DNA of 64,000 bases from Bin80 sp965209015 (GTDB lineage: Bacteria > Bacteroidota > Rhodothermia > Rhodothermales > Bin80), in assembly GCA_965209015.1 (NCBI GenBank), contig OZ242367.1, positions 248,001 to 312,000 of the forward strand, written 5' to 3'. This document shows positions 33,347 through 42,103 of the stretch, piece by piece (positions within the stretch are counted from its first letter, which is position 1; the number at the start of each line of letters is the position of its first letter). The notes beneath the pieces are model-generated. The model was not told the DNA's origin. It made no database searches and saw only the letters and a list, made by a program, of their open reading frames with translations. The position numbers were made by a program, and so were the translations under genes.

Positions 33347-33679
33347 ATGGCTGCGATTGAGTTAACAGATGCTAATTTCCAGACTGAAGTTCTGGAGTCT
33401 GAAGTTCCAGTACTTGTTGATTTTTGGGCGGAGTGGTGCGGTCCCTGCCGTGCGATTGCCCCAATTATTTCTGAACTTGCTACTGAATATGAGGGTAAGG
33501 CAAAGATTGGGAAAGTGGATGTGGATTCAAATCCACAGAGTGCTATGAGCTACGGGGTTCGCTCCATTCCTACTTTGCTCTTTTTTGTGGGAGGGGAAGT
33601 ACGGGATCAAATGGTTGGATCCTCCACCAAACGGGAGTTCCAGAAGCGGCTTGATGCACTTGTTGGAGAAGCGGTTTAA
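33347..33679 (+). CDS. trxA: Thioredoxin
   Basis: This is a 110-residue cytoplasmic thioredoxin with the redox motif WAEWCGPCRAIAP near residue 31 and the cis-proline segment GVRSIPTLLFF. It reduces protein disulfides and is itself reduced by thioredoxin reductase, whose gene lies 87 bases downstream. There is no signal peptide. It has standard length and all key residues. Confidence 0.96.
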   Translation: MAAIELTDANFQTEVLESEVPVLVDFWAEWCGPCRAIAPIISELATEYEGKAKIGKVDVDSNPQSAMSYGVRSIPTLLFFVGGEVRDQMVGSSTKREFQKRLDALVGEAV

Positions 33680-33766
33680 TTGCACGAACCGCAGAAATTG
33701 CCTTCTCCTGACCAGAGTTTTCTCTATCGTTTATAGCCTAGGACATTGATCTGATCGTATGATTAG

Positions 33767-34759
33767 ATGGCAATTGTCCTCGGCAAGGATATGCACTCAC
33801 CATCTATTCCATCAGAGATCTCCTTTGAGGGTGCAGAACATCCCAAAGTGGTAATCATTGGCTCAGGTCCCGCTGGGTATACTGCTGCGCTCTATGCAGC
33901 ACGTGCTAACCTTTCTCCCATAGTCTATGCGGGGCTCGAACCCGGAGGGCAGTTAACAACTACGACGGATGTAGAAAACTATCCAGGTTACGTAGATGGG
34001 GTACTCGGTCCTGCGATGATGGAGGACTTTAAGGCCCAGGCCATCCGCTTCGGAGCCGAAGTACGGTATGGATCAGTTACACATCTTGACTTGTCTGAGC
34101 GTCCCGTTCAAATTGTGGTAGATGATGAGATTGGACTCCTGTCGGACACATTGATCATTGCTACGGGTGCGTCTGCCCGTTATTTGGGGTTGGAGAATGA
34201 AAAACGTCTACTGGGCCGCGGAGTCTCTGCGTGTGCAACCTGTGATGGAGCATTCTTCAGAGATATGGACTTAGCGATCGTTGGAGGCGGGGACACGGCG
34301 ATGGAAGAAGCGCTGTTTTTGACACGGTTCGCCTCCAAAGTTTGGTTGATTCATCGCCGTGACGAACTGCGAGCATCAAAGATCATGCAACAGCGTGTGA
34401 TGGATCATCCTAAGATTGAGATTGTCTGGAATACGATCGTCACAGATGTTCTGGGGACAGATGAAGTCTCTGGGGTACGACTCAAAAATGTAGTCAATTA
34501 TCAAGAGAAAGATTTAGATGTCCGTGGGTTCTTTGTTGCGATCGGACATACCCCGAATACCAAACTATTCAAGCTGTGGTTGGACATGGATGATCAGGGG
34601 TACATCCATACATTATCGGGATCAACCCAAACCAATATTCCTGGCGTATTTGCCTGTGGAGATGCACAAGACCATGTCTACAGGCAGGCGGTCACAGCGG
34701 CGGGGACTGGGTGTATGGCTGCCATAGATACGGAACGCTTCTTGACCTCAAGCTCTTAG
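33767..34759 (+). CDS. trxB: Thioredoxin-disulfide reductase
   Basis: This 330-residue FAD/NADPH flavoenzyme restores reduced thioredoxin. The FAD fold begins VVIIGSGPAGYTAALYAARA. The redox pair is in SACATCDGAFF near residue 147, the NADPH fold is LAIVGGGDTAMEEALFL, and the C-terminal FAD motif is GVFACGDAQD. The first ATG (33767) gives an N-terminal extension of about 20 residues before the FAD fold; the ATG at 33791 could also be used. It forms a functional pair with trxA. Its 3' end overlaps the 3' end of the convergent proline dehydrogenase gene by 12 bases. Confidence 0.95.
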   Translation: MAIVLGKDMHSPSIPSEISFEGAEHPKVVIIGSGPAGYTAALYAARANLSPIVYAGLEPGGQLTTTTDVENYPGYVDGVLGPAMMEDFKAQAIRFGAEVRYGSVTHLDLSERPVQIVVDDEIGLLSDTLIIATGASARYLGLENEKRLLGRGVSACATCDGAFFRDMDLAIVGGGDTAMEEALFLTRFASKVWLIHRRDELRASKIMQQRVMDHPKIEIVWNTIVTDVLGTDEVSGVRLKNVVNYQEKDLDVRGFFVAIGHTPNTKLFKLWLDMDDQGYIHTLSGSTQTNIPGVFACGDAQDHVYRQAVTAAGTGCMAAIDTERFLTSSS

Positions 34760-35605
34760 AATATTTCGCAATAGGAACGAAACATTTTCAGGTCGCTCCC
34801 GAAGGCGGCGTACATAATAGGGTAGCCACATCCGACCATAAGGTACGTAGACGCGCATCTTATAGCCATTCCGCACGATGCCTTCTTGAGTCTGTGACCG
34901 CAGACCATAAAGCATCTGGAATTCAAAGTTTGAGATGTCTATTCCTTGACTCAGAGCAAACGTTTTAGTCGCGCGGATGAGCGTATCATCGTGGGTTGCA
35001 ATCGCAGGATAATTCCCGTGTAGTAGAAGCTTCCGCATACAGGTTATAAACTGGACCCGAACGGCGGGCATACGTTGCAAGGCGATCGTAGGTGACTCTC
35101 GGTAAGCCCCCTTACAGAGACGAACCCGTGCACCCAAAGTACACATCCGATCCACATCGTCCACGGTACGCTTCAAGTATGCTTGTAGCACAGGTCCGAC
35201 ATGTGCAGGATAGTCAGGGAAGACCGATTCAAAGATCCGAAGAGTAGATTCCAAGGTCGAACTCCCCTCCATATCCAATCGGATGAACGCACTAAGATTA
35301 TGGGCTTCATCCAGTAGAACACGAAGATTTTCCTCACAAAAGTCTTCATCAATAATCTGACCAATCATGGACAGCTTGATGGAGATATTTCGCTCCAAGC
35401 CCGATTGAGCAGCAAGAGCCCGTAGAATCTGGATATAGATATCTCTGCCTTTCAAAGCAAGGTCCCTACTAGTTACGTCCTCTCCTAATAGGTCAACAGT
35501 CGTAAGTAATTGTCTTTCATTCAGCCGCCTCACCACGGGAATCGTGCCAGCGAGAGTTTCAGCTGCTACAAACCCGCGTGCGAACGCGAAAGGCAAACGT
35601 ATCAT
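34748..35605 (-). CDS. Proline dehydrogenase
   Basis: This monofunctional FAD-dependent enzyme of 285 residues oxidises proline to pyrroline-5-carboxylate at the membrane. Landmarks: the barrel segment ISIKLSMIG, IRLDMEGSS, the FAD/substrate motif VRLCKGAYRES near residue 164, ATHDDTLI, and the C-terminal VYVPYGRMWLPYYVRRLRER, which binds the proline carboxylate. The length fits the short PutB/PruB type. The P5C dehydrogenase partner is not nearby. The gene overlaps the end of trxB tail-to-tail. Confidence 0.92.
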   Translation of the reverse strand: MIRLPFAFARGFVAAETLAGTIPVVRRLNERQLLTTVDLLGEDVTSRDLALKGRDIYIQILRALAAQSGLERNISIKLSMIGQIIDEDFCEENLRVLLDEAHNLSAFIRLDMEGSSTLESTLRIFESVFPDYPAHVGPVLQAYLKRTVDDVDRMCTLGARVRLCKGAYRESPTIALQRMPAVRVQFITCMRKLLLHGNYPAIATHDDTLIRATKTFALSQGIDISNFEFQMLYGLRSQTQEGIVRNGYKMRVYVPYGRMWLPYYVRRLRERPENVSFLLRNILRA

Positions 35606-35717
35606 AGAGGATCAAAGAGGACAAAAAATCTAATTTCTCAGCAGATCACCTGCGTGAATGTAACCTTTGGGAAAAACCATACGTAAGGGTATAGAATTCC
35701 TCCTGTGAGTGGGGGCC

Positions 35718-35760
35718 GGCATCGCAAAACATTCCCAGGTATTTGCGATGCCATTTTTAT
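35718..35760 (+). terminator. Stem-loop with T-tract between two leftward genes
   Basis: A perfect 11-bp stem (GGCATCGCAAA, 13-base loop, TTTGCGATGCC) is followed by ATTTTTATTT on the plus strand. As a terminator it would act on rightward transcription, yet both flanking genes read left. On the minus strand no T-run follows the stem. It may stop antisense transcription or protect the 3' end of the HAD-gene transcript. Confidence 0.55.
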
Positions 35761-35783
35761 TTCATCCTGTAAGAATCCCCGTT

Positions 35784-36518
35784 CTATGGAATCCATTCCT
35801 CAGGAAAACTAAGCTTTTCTGGAAGAACATTTAACGTCTTCACTATTAAATGTGCTCCGTAGCTACGCAACAAGTCTCCATGTACGTCAGTGTCCAGATA
35901 AGGAGGTGCGTAGCCTATGGCAAGCATTCCTGCGGAACAGGCTGCATTCATATCGTCAACAGAATCCCCAATATATACAGTTTCTTCTGCCTGGATTTGC
36001 AAACCCGCGGCATGGAGGATTCCCAAAGCATACAGGAGTGGAAATGGATCAGGTTTTCCCCGGTCTTCTTGCAGTTCCCGAGGAACAAGAAGAGAAAAAA
36101 AACTCTCCCAGCCAAACCGGTCAATGGCCCATCTTGCCTCCCCACGCGGACGGCCAGTTACAATTCCCAACACATGACCATTTTGTTTTAATTCTTGCAA
36201 AGTGCTGGTTTGAATGAGCGGTCGCTCCTCCATGATGAATCCGTCCCAGTCTTCTCCCCGATAACGACGCTGAAATTCACTGATCACACGTGTCCGAGGA
36301 ACTTCCATGCCATAGTCCCCAATGATTGTGTGCGTGAGCGCCCAATCATCATTGAAGCCACCACGGTCTTTGTAGCGCTGAATTAGCTTTGAGTGCACTT
36401 CGCGCCCGGTAAAGTGGTAGACCGTTTCTTCAATAGCGCGCCGGTAGGATCGGGACACATCTACCAGCACACCGTCCATATCAAATAGGACCACAGGAAT
36501 ATGCGGGGGAACTGGCAT
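35784..36518 (-). CDS. HAD-superfamily phosphatase
   Basis: This 244-residue HAD hydrolase has motif I VLFDMDGVLVDVSRSYRRA (nucleophile Asp, then general acid Asp), motif II VTGRP, a conserved lysine in the RGKPDPF region, and motif IV VYIGDSVDDMNAACSAG. A helical cap of the IA type lies between motifs I and II. The substrate is unknown. It starts 38 bases upstream-to-downstream of rho on the same strand (rho lies to its right) and may share its transcript. Confidence 0.88.
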   Translation of the reverse strand: MPVPPHIPVVLFDMDGVLVDVSRSYRRAIEETVYHFTGREVHSKLIQRYKDRGGFNDDWALTHTIIGDYGMEVPRTRVISEFQRRYRGEDWDGFIMEERPLIQTSTLQELKQNGHVLGIVTGRPRGEARWAIDRFGWESFFSLLVPRELQEDRGKPDPFPLLYALGILHAAGLQIQAEETVYIGDSVDDMNAACSAGMLAIGYAPPYLDTDVHGDLLRSYGAHLIVKTLNVLPEKLSFPEEWIP

Positions 36519-36556
36519 CTACAAAGATGCACAAGAGGCAATCAGACAAAAATTTC

Positions 36557-38320
36557 TTATGAGTTCATGGTGACCAAAAACTCATCATTACTTTTCGTAG
36601 AACGCATCCGGTCAAGCAAGAAATTCATAGCCTGAATCGGATCCATATCGGCGAGAAGTTTACGCAAAATCCAGATACGGGCTAGCCGAGCTTCCTGGAT
36701 GAGTAGTTCTTCCCGACGTGTTCCACTCATGACCACATTGATCGCAGGGAATATACGACGATCAGCCATTTCCCGGTTCAGAACCAATTCCATGTTTCCC
36801 GTCCCTTTGAACTCCTCAAAGATCACTTCATCCATGCGGCTTCCCGTTTCAATTAGTGCAGTTCCAATGATGGTTAGAGATCCACCTTCTTCAACATTAC
36901 GGGCAGCGCCAAAGAAACGCTTAGGGCCCCTGAGTGCGGTCGCATCCAAGCCCCCAGAAATTGTACGTCCAGAGTCAGGGCACACCGTATTATGTGCACG
37001 AGCCAAACGGGTAATTGAATCTAAGAGGATCACCACATCTTGCTTGGCTTCGACAAGACGTTTTGCTTTTTCAAGTACAATGTTAGCCACTTCAACATGC
37101 CGAGAAGGTTCCTGATCAAACGTGGAGGCAATCACCTCCCCTTTGACATGCCGTTCCATATCGGTCACCTCTTCGGGTCGCTCATCTACCAAAAGAATAA
37201 TTAAGTGGGCCTCTGGATGATTTGTACTGATCGCATTTGCAATCTTTTGCAGGAGTATCGTCTTACCAGTTTTTGGCTGAGCAACAATCAGCCCCCGCTG
37301 TCCCTTGCCAATTGGGGCAAAGAGATCCAGAATTCGCAGGGACATATCATGAGCACGCGTTTCTAGACGTAAGATCTCATCGGGATACAAGGGTGTCAGG
37401 TAGTCAAAGATCTTTTGTTCACCCAGTTCGCCCGGTTCAGTACCATTGATTTTTTTTACATGAATCAGGGCGAAATAGCGTTCACCCTCTTTGGGGGGGC
37501 GAATTTCACCATCCACTGTATCTCCAAGCCGCAGGCTGAAACGCTTAATCTGACTCGGGGACACATAGATGTCCTCCGGACTTGGAAGATAGTTGTAGTC
37601 TGGGGATCGCAGGAATCCGTATCCGTCGGGAAGTACCTCCAGGACTCCCGTTTTGTTAATTATGGTATCGGGGTCCATTTTGTGCAGATCAGACTGCCCC
37701 ATGTATGCCGGCGGAACATCGTGGCGACGACGGTCGCCCTTTGAAGGCATCCGGGAATCTCGTCGTCCGCGTCGTCCATAGCCTTGCTTTCTTGAACGCC
37801 CGCTCGGCCTTCCTCCTCTGGATGGTCTTCCTTCGGGGGAGTGATGTGGAGATGATGACATTTGTTCAGGGGAGGAAGTATTAGATGATTTGTTATTGGT
37901 GCGAGACCGGGTATTACTGCCAGAAATTTTTTGCTTCGTTCGTGACTCTAACCCACCAGATAGATGGTTTCGATGGGAGGTTGAGGGCCCGGGTCCAGAT
38001 TTTGTAGGTGATGTAGAGTGTGGAGAGCTATCCATTTGAGTTTGATTTGGAGGTTGTGAAGGTTTAGTGAGATTGGAAGTAGCATCCGAATTCTGCCGAT
38101 TCGACGGAGAGAAAAATGAGTTTTCTTTCACAGAGAGTGACTTTTTTTGGAGTTCCGAAGAAGCACGACCGTTTCCCAAAACGGCCTTGGGGCTGTGATG
38201 ATCAAGAATGAAGTGGATTAACTCCTGCTTACGTAGCGAGGTCCAGCCCCTTACACCTATCTGTCGGGCAATTTCTTTCAACTCAGGAAGTTTTTTCGCT
38301 TTGAGTTCAAGTTGGTTCAT
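36557..38320 (-). CDS. rho: Transcription termination factor Rho with low-complexity insertion
   Basis: This is a hexameric RNA helicase that ends transcription. The 587 residues are far longer than the 419 of E. coli. The N-terminal Rho-N helices (ELKAKKLPELKEIARQIG) are followed by a disordered stretch of about residues 55-205 rich in Ser, Pro, Thr, Gly and Arg. The RNA-binding cold-shock fold (VLEVLPDGYGFLRSP) and the ATPase come next: P-loop VAQPKTGKTILLQ near residue 340, Walker B VVILLDSITRLARAHN, and the secondary channel segment. Such insertions are common in Bacteroidota Rho and may add RNA contacts or phase separation (inference). Confidence 0.96.
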   Translation of the reverse strand: MNQLELKAKKLPELKEIARQIGVRGWTSLRKQELIHFILDHHSPKAVLGNGRASSELQKKSLSVKENSFFSPSNRQNSDATSNLTKPSQPPNQTQMDSSPHSTSPTKSGPGPSTSHRNHLSGGLESRTKQKISGSNTRSRTNNKSSNTSSPEQMSSSPHHSPEGRPSRGGRPSGRSRKQGYGRRGRRDSRMPSKGDRRRHDVPPAYMGQSDLHKMDPDTIINKTGVLEVLPDGYGFLRSPDYNYLPSPEDIYVSPSQIKRFSLRLGDTVDGEIRPPKEGERYFALIHVKKINGTEPGELGEQKIFDYLTPLYPDEILRLETRAHDMSLRILDLFAPIGKGQRGLIVAQPKTGKTILLQKIANAISTNHPEAHLIILLVDERPEEVTDMERHVKGEVIASTFDQEPSRHVEVANIVLEKAKRLVEAKQDVVILLDSITRLARAHNTVCPDSGRTISGGLDATALRGPKRFFGAARNVEEGGSLTIIGTALIETGSRMDEVIFEEFKGTGNMELVLNREMADRRIFPAINVVMSGTRREELLIQEARLARIWILRKLLADMDPIQAMNFLLDRMRSTKSNDEFLVTMNS

Positions 38321-38500
38321 GAAAGATTAAAGATTATGGGTATTGGGCCGGCCAAAAAGAAATATCTTTATGCGGCACATAAAACTGACTCCCGCAGAAA
38401 GCGGAAATCCATGGAGCAGGTGAGTGTGGATAGACTGAAGTGCAGCAGCAATGAGATTGCCACTATGAAAGAGGTCGGCTTAGCAAAAAGGATACACTTT

Positions 38501-38519
38501 TTACGTCAAAAAGACGTAA
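38501..38519. promoter_or_regulatory. Small hairpin upstream of rho
   Basis: TTACGTC-AAAAA-GACGTAA forms a perfect 7-bp stem with a 5-base loop between rho and folC, both read leftwards. On the minus strand a run of A follows, so it is not a classical terminator. It could be a leader element of rho or the end of folC. Confidence 0.3.
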
Positions 38520-38561
38520 TTAGGTACTCTTCACCATGCAATTTAATAAAATAGATACAAT

Positions 38562-39815
38562 TCACAAACATACACGCAGAAATGCCTCAGCCAGAAAGTG
38601 CGACCCGCAGATCAAGATGGTGTCTCCCTTTGAGACCTGAGATTGGGCAAGATCCCACATGACATGGACGGGACCTACTCCAGCGATATTAAATTCATGT
38701 TTCTCGAGCAGGTTCACCAATTCGGTTGAAGAATAACCGCGACGAAGTCCGAGATCACAAATATAGAGATTTAAAGATTGACATGCTTTGAACTCTTTGA
38801 TGATTCCAGAGAGATCCTTATCCTTCATCAAGGAGAACAGGAGATGTACATGCCCTACTCTTTGCGCATACCGAAGAGCAGAACCAATACCTGCGGGGTT
38901 ATGGGCTACGTCCAGTACCGTAAGCGGGGAATGGTTTATAATTTCCAGACGGGCCCGAAGCCCCGTGCGCCCACGTACCTGAGACAAGCCCTCATAGATG
39001 ATTTCGGGCGCAAGTTTTGTTTCTGGAAATAGAAATTCTGCACTTTGTGTAGCCAGAAGCGCATTGATTGCCTGATCTGGGTTTGCTGGGTAGCCCCATT
39101 TGGGAAGAGGATATATGTTGAAAGGGGTGTGGAGGCAGTCCTCAATAATTTTTCCCGGCTCGATCCATGGGGCACTCAGACTGCGCGCCGTTGTGTGAAC
39201 GATCTCTTGTGTATGTTCCCGACCGGTTGCCGCAATGACCGGGGTGCCCTTTTTAATAATTCCTGCTTTTTCACGCGTGATTGAACGGAGAGTGTTTCCC
39301 AGTATCCGGGTATGGTCTAGGTCAATCTGTGTGATTACGCAGAGCTTGGGAGTCAGGATATTGGTTGCATCTAGTCGGCCTCCGAGTCCCGATTCAATAA
39401 TTGCCAGATCTACGGAGGACTCCGCAAAGAACAGGAAGCTCAGAGCGGTCATGGCTTCAAAAAAACTCGGTTGCAGACGATCGAAGAGAGAACCATATCG
39501 GCGGAGTGCTCCGTCCATCCACTCGGTTGGTACCGGAATTCCATTTAGCCGAATTCGCTCAGATAAGTGGAGTAGGTGTGGAGATGTATAGAGTCCTATG
39601 TTTGCACCTGCAACCTGACCGATGGAGGCGATCATGGAAGCAACAGATCCCTTACCATTGGTGCCGGCAATATGTACGCTGGCAAAATTGCGGTGCGGAT
39701 TTCCCATCTCCTCTAAAAGGTGGGCAACGCCGCGCAATCCAGGTTTCATTGCGGCATTCCCAAGTTCAGAGTAGCGAGGGAGATTCAAGAGACGCTCCGC
39801 ATACGCAATCGGCAT
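38562..39815 (-). CDS. folC: Folylpolyglutamate synthase / dihydrofolate synthase
   Basis: This 417-residue ATP-dependent Mur-ligase-like enzyme adds glutamate to folates. Landmarks: P-loop VHIAGTNGKGSVASMIAS near residue 48, the folate-site FEAMTALSFLFF, ESGLGGRLDATN, and C-terminal VLDVAHNPAGIGSALRY. The start codon overlaps the porX stop by one base (TAATG), so it is translated with porX. The order porX-folC looks accidental in function but tight in expression. Confidence 0.94.
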   Translation of the reverse strand: MPIAYAERLLNLPRYSELGNAAMKPGLRGVAHLLEEMGNPHRNFASVHIAGTNGKGSVASMIASIGQVAGANIGLYTSPHLLHLSERIRLNGIPVPTEWMDGALRRYGSLFDRLQPSFFEAMTALSFLFFAESSVDLAIIESGLGGRLDATNILTPKLCVITQIDLDHTRILGNTLRSITREKAGIIKKGTPVIAATGREHTQEIVHTTARSLSAPWIEPGKIIEDCLHTPFNIYPLPKWGYPANPDQAINALLATQSAEFLFPETKLAPEIIYEGLSQVRGRTGLRARLEIINHSPLTVLDVAHNPAGIGSALRYAQRVGHVHLLFSLMKDKDLSGIIKEFKACQSLNLYICDLGLRRGYSSTELVNLLEKHEFNIAGVGPVHVMWDLAQSQVSKGDTILICGSHFLAEAFLRVCL

Positions 39816-41392
39816 TAGGTCTTTCGTGGTTGCATGGTCACCACTGGGAGAATCATCTCTTCCATGGAGGCGCCTCCGTGCTGCATGGAGTCGTTATACA
39901 GATTCCGGTAATGGTTATAATTCGTAGGATACACGAAATAGTAATCCTCCTTCGCAATGATATAGCAGTTTCCATTACCTCCAGAAGGTAAGCCATATGC
40001 TTTGGGATCTTGGACGATCATTGCATGACGGGAATCGGCTCGAAGATTACGCCCGAACTTATAGCGTAAGGCAGTAGAGGTATTGCGATCCCCTCGCACT
40101 TTTGCTCCATGGAGGCTTCGGATCGCGCCATGGTCTGTTGTGACAATGATCGTACAGTCCTTTTTGGACAGTGTCTGAAAGGATTGATAGAGCCAGGAAT
40201 GTTTGAACCATGTTCGTGTCAGTGCTCGATAGGCCTGTTCATCAGGTGCCAATTCCCGAATTACATCCGAATCGGCCCTACTATGGGCAAGAATATCCAC
40301 GAAGTTGATCACGATAGAGTTCAGGTCTGCTCGTAGATAATGATTCACATCCTGTGCAAAGGCACGACCGTCTTCTTTTCCAATCAGTTTCCGATAGCGC
40401 ATGGAGATTTGTCCGCGATTGGCTCGGTCAAGACAAGCTTTGAGCAATGCTTCTTCATTCCGATTCCGGCTATGTTCATCTCCATCCTCACCCTGCCACA
40501 GGGTTGGGTGACGGCGAGCAATTTCGGAGGGTAGAAGGCCCGCAAAAATCGCATTCCGTGCATAGGGGGTCGCTGTTGGGAGGATCCCTAAGTAGAAATC
40601 GGTCTTTACAGAAAAAAGAGGCAGAAGGAGGGATTCAAACTCAAGCCACTGATCATACCGCATGCAATCAATGACAAAGAAAATCACGGGACGCTCCGAG
40701 TTGAGCTGCGGAATCACCCATTGCGGAATCACCTCATGGGAAAGAATAGGCCGGTCCGCAGTTGAGCGGGAGAAATATGCAGAGATCCAGTCAGGGTAAG
40801 AGGCTTCAACATATCGGCCGAACACCCGGTTCGCCTCTCGGTACTGATCAGAAAGGACTTGACGGGCTCCCTCATCATTCTCAAGTGAACGATCGTAGTG
40901 AACCAACTCTTGGTACAGGCTAATCCATTCTTCAATTGCAGTACACTCACTGAGCGCAAAGGAAATTGCATTGAAGCGATGCATATAGTCTTTTGATACG
41001 CGGGCATTCCGAAGGTGAATTCGTTCAAGGAGACGCTTGCAAGTGAGCAGAATCTGGCTGGGATTCACAGGCTTGGTCAGGTAGTCACTAATCTGGCCCC
41101 CAAGCGCCTCATCCATCAAATGCTCCTCTTCGCTCTTGGTCACCATAATGACCGGAATATCTGGACGCTTCTGTTTGATTGAGGCAAGTGTCTCAAGTCC
41201 TCCCATACCAGGCATTTGTTCATCTAAGAGAACTAGATCTACAAGATCATCCTGAGCGACCACTTCAACCGCATCGGCTCCGTTCGTGACACTGGTTACA
41301 CGATAACCGCGGTCTTCTAGAAAAAGTACATGAGAGCGGAGCAGATCAATTTCATCGTCTGCCCAAAGGATATGTCCGGCTGTTGACATCAA
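39815..41392 (-). CDS. porX: PorX-type response regulator with PglZ domain
   Basis: This 525-residue two-domain regulator has a response-regulator receiver (about residues 1-125), with phospho-acceptor Asp in LVLLDEQMPGMGG and switch residues in VIMVTKS and YLTKP. An alkaline-phosphatase-like PglZ domain follows (FFVIDCMRYDQW, the nucleophile Thr segment TATPYARNAIFAGL, then TTDHGAIRSLHG). PorX controls the type IX secretion system with PorY in Bacteroidota and hydrolyses oligonucleotides (published for Porphyromonas). No PorY or T9SS genes are in the window. Overlaps folC. Confidence 0.92.
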   Translation of the reverse strand: MMSTAGHILWADDEIDLLRSHVLFLEDRGYRVTSVTNGADAVEVVAQDDLVDLVLLDEQMPGMGGLETLASIKQKRPDIPVIMVTKSEEEHLMDEALGGQISDYLTKPVNPSQILLTCKRLLERIHLRNARVSKDYMHRFNAISFALSECTAIEEWISLYQELVHYDRSLENDEGARQVLSDQYREANRVFGRYVEASYPDWISAYFSRSTADRPILSHEVIPQWVIPQLNSERPVIFFVIDCMRYDQWLEFESLLLPLFSVKTDFYLGILPTATPYARNAIFAGLLPSEIARRHPTLWQGEDGDEHSRNRNEEALLKACLDRANRGQISMRYRKLIGKEDGRAFAQDVNHYLRADLNSIVINFVDILAHSRADSDVIRELAPDEQAYRALTRTWFKHSWLYQSFQTLSKKDCTIIVTTDHGAIRSLHGAKVRGDRNTSTALRYKFGRNLRADSRHAMIVQDPKAYGLPSGGNGNCYIIAKEDYYFVYPTNYNHYRNLYNDSMQHGGASMEEMILPVVTMQPRKT

Positions 41393-41544
41393 CGAAAAGA
41401 ATTAAGTGAGTCGTAGCCGTGTGATCAGGTAACATTATTGAAATTGAGGACCGTATACTTTCGGTTTGCACCTATTGTTCAATTCATGTGCAACAGGGTA
41501 GTCACTGGTAGGTATACGATTTTGAACATTTATATATCCTACCC

Positions 41545-42063
41545 ATGGCTACAAAAGGCTTATCCAAACGTATGCAGGTCGCTTTGAATCAGCAGATTAA
41601 GGCTGAACTGGACTCTGCTTATCTCTACTTGGCCCTATCCGCCGAATTGGACTCCCGTGGTCTGAAAGGATTTGCATATTGGTTACGGGTTCAATGGGAA
41701 GAGGAGTTGAAACATGGCTTGAAATTATACGACTTTTTGCTGCAGCGCGATGCGAATGTTGAGCTCCATGCTCTTGAAAAGCCCAAGATTGATCCTAAAC
41801 TCACCACCTTAGAGATTTTTACTCAGGTGTTTGCACATGAACAGTATATTTCGGCGCGGATCAACGAGTTGTATGCCTTGGCCGTGGAGGATCGGGACTA
41901 CGGCTCTCAAACCCTGCTACACTGGTTTATTGAGGAACAGTTGGAGGAAGAAGAATCTGCTCGGGAGATCATGGACAATCTACGCCTAGTCGGGGAGGAA
42001 GGAGCCGCACTCTTCCTACTGGACCGCGAAATGAGTTTGCGCTCGGATGACCATTCCGAATAA
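41545..42063 (+). CDS. ftnA: Ferritin
   Basis: This non-heme ferritin has 172 residues, the usual length for bacterial Ftn, and forms a 24-mer iron-storage shell in the cytoplasm. The ferroxidase ligands sit in NQQIKAELDSAYLYLALSAE, the WEEELKHGLKLYDF helix and LHWFIEEQLEEEESAREIMD. All Glu/His ligands expected for centres A and B are visible. It is transcribed alone, divergently from porX. Confidence 0.93.
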   Translation: MATKGLSKRMQVALNQQIKAELDSAYLYLALSAELDSRGLKGFAYWLRVQWEEELKHGLKLYDFLLQRDANVELHALEKPKIDPKLTTLEIFTQVFAHEQYISARINELYALAVEDRDYGSQTLLHWFIEEQLEEEESAREIMDNLRLVGEEGAALFLLDREMSLRSDDHSE

Positions 42064-42103
42064 TCTGAGTTGTTCCTGAACCCAGACGCATCCTTTGCCC
42101 ACC

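Noticed and set aside
38312..38554. 80-codon frame upstream of rho
   Set aside because: Basic composition without family resemblance in the rho-folC intergenic gap; no start context supports it.
39401..39991. 196-codon plus-strand frame across the folC/porX junction
   Set aside because: It is antisense to two intact, clearly identified genes and shows no protein-like motif.
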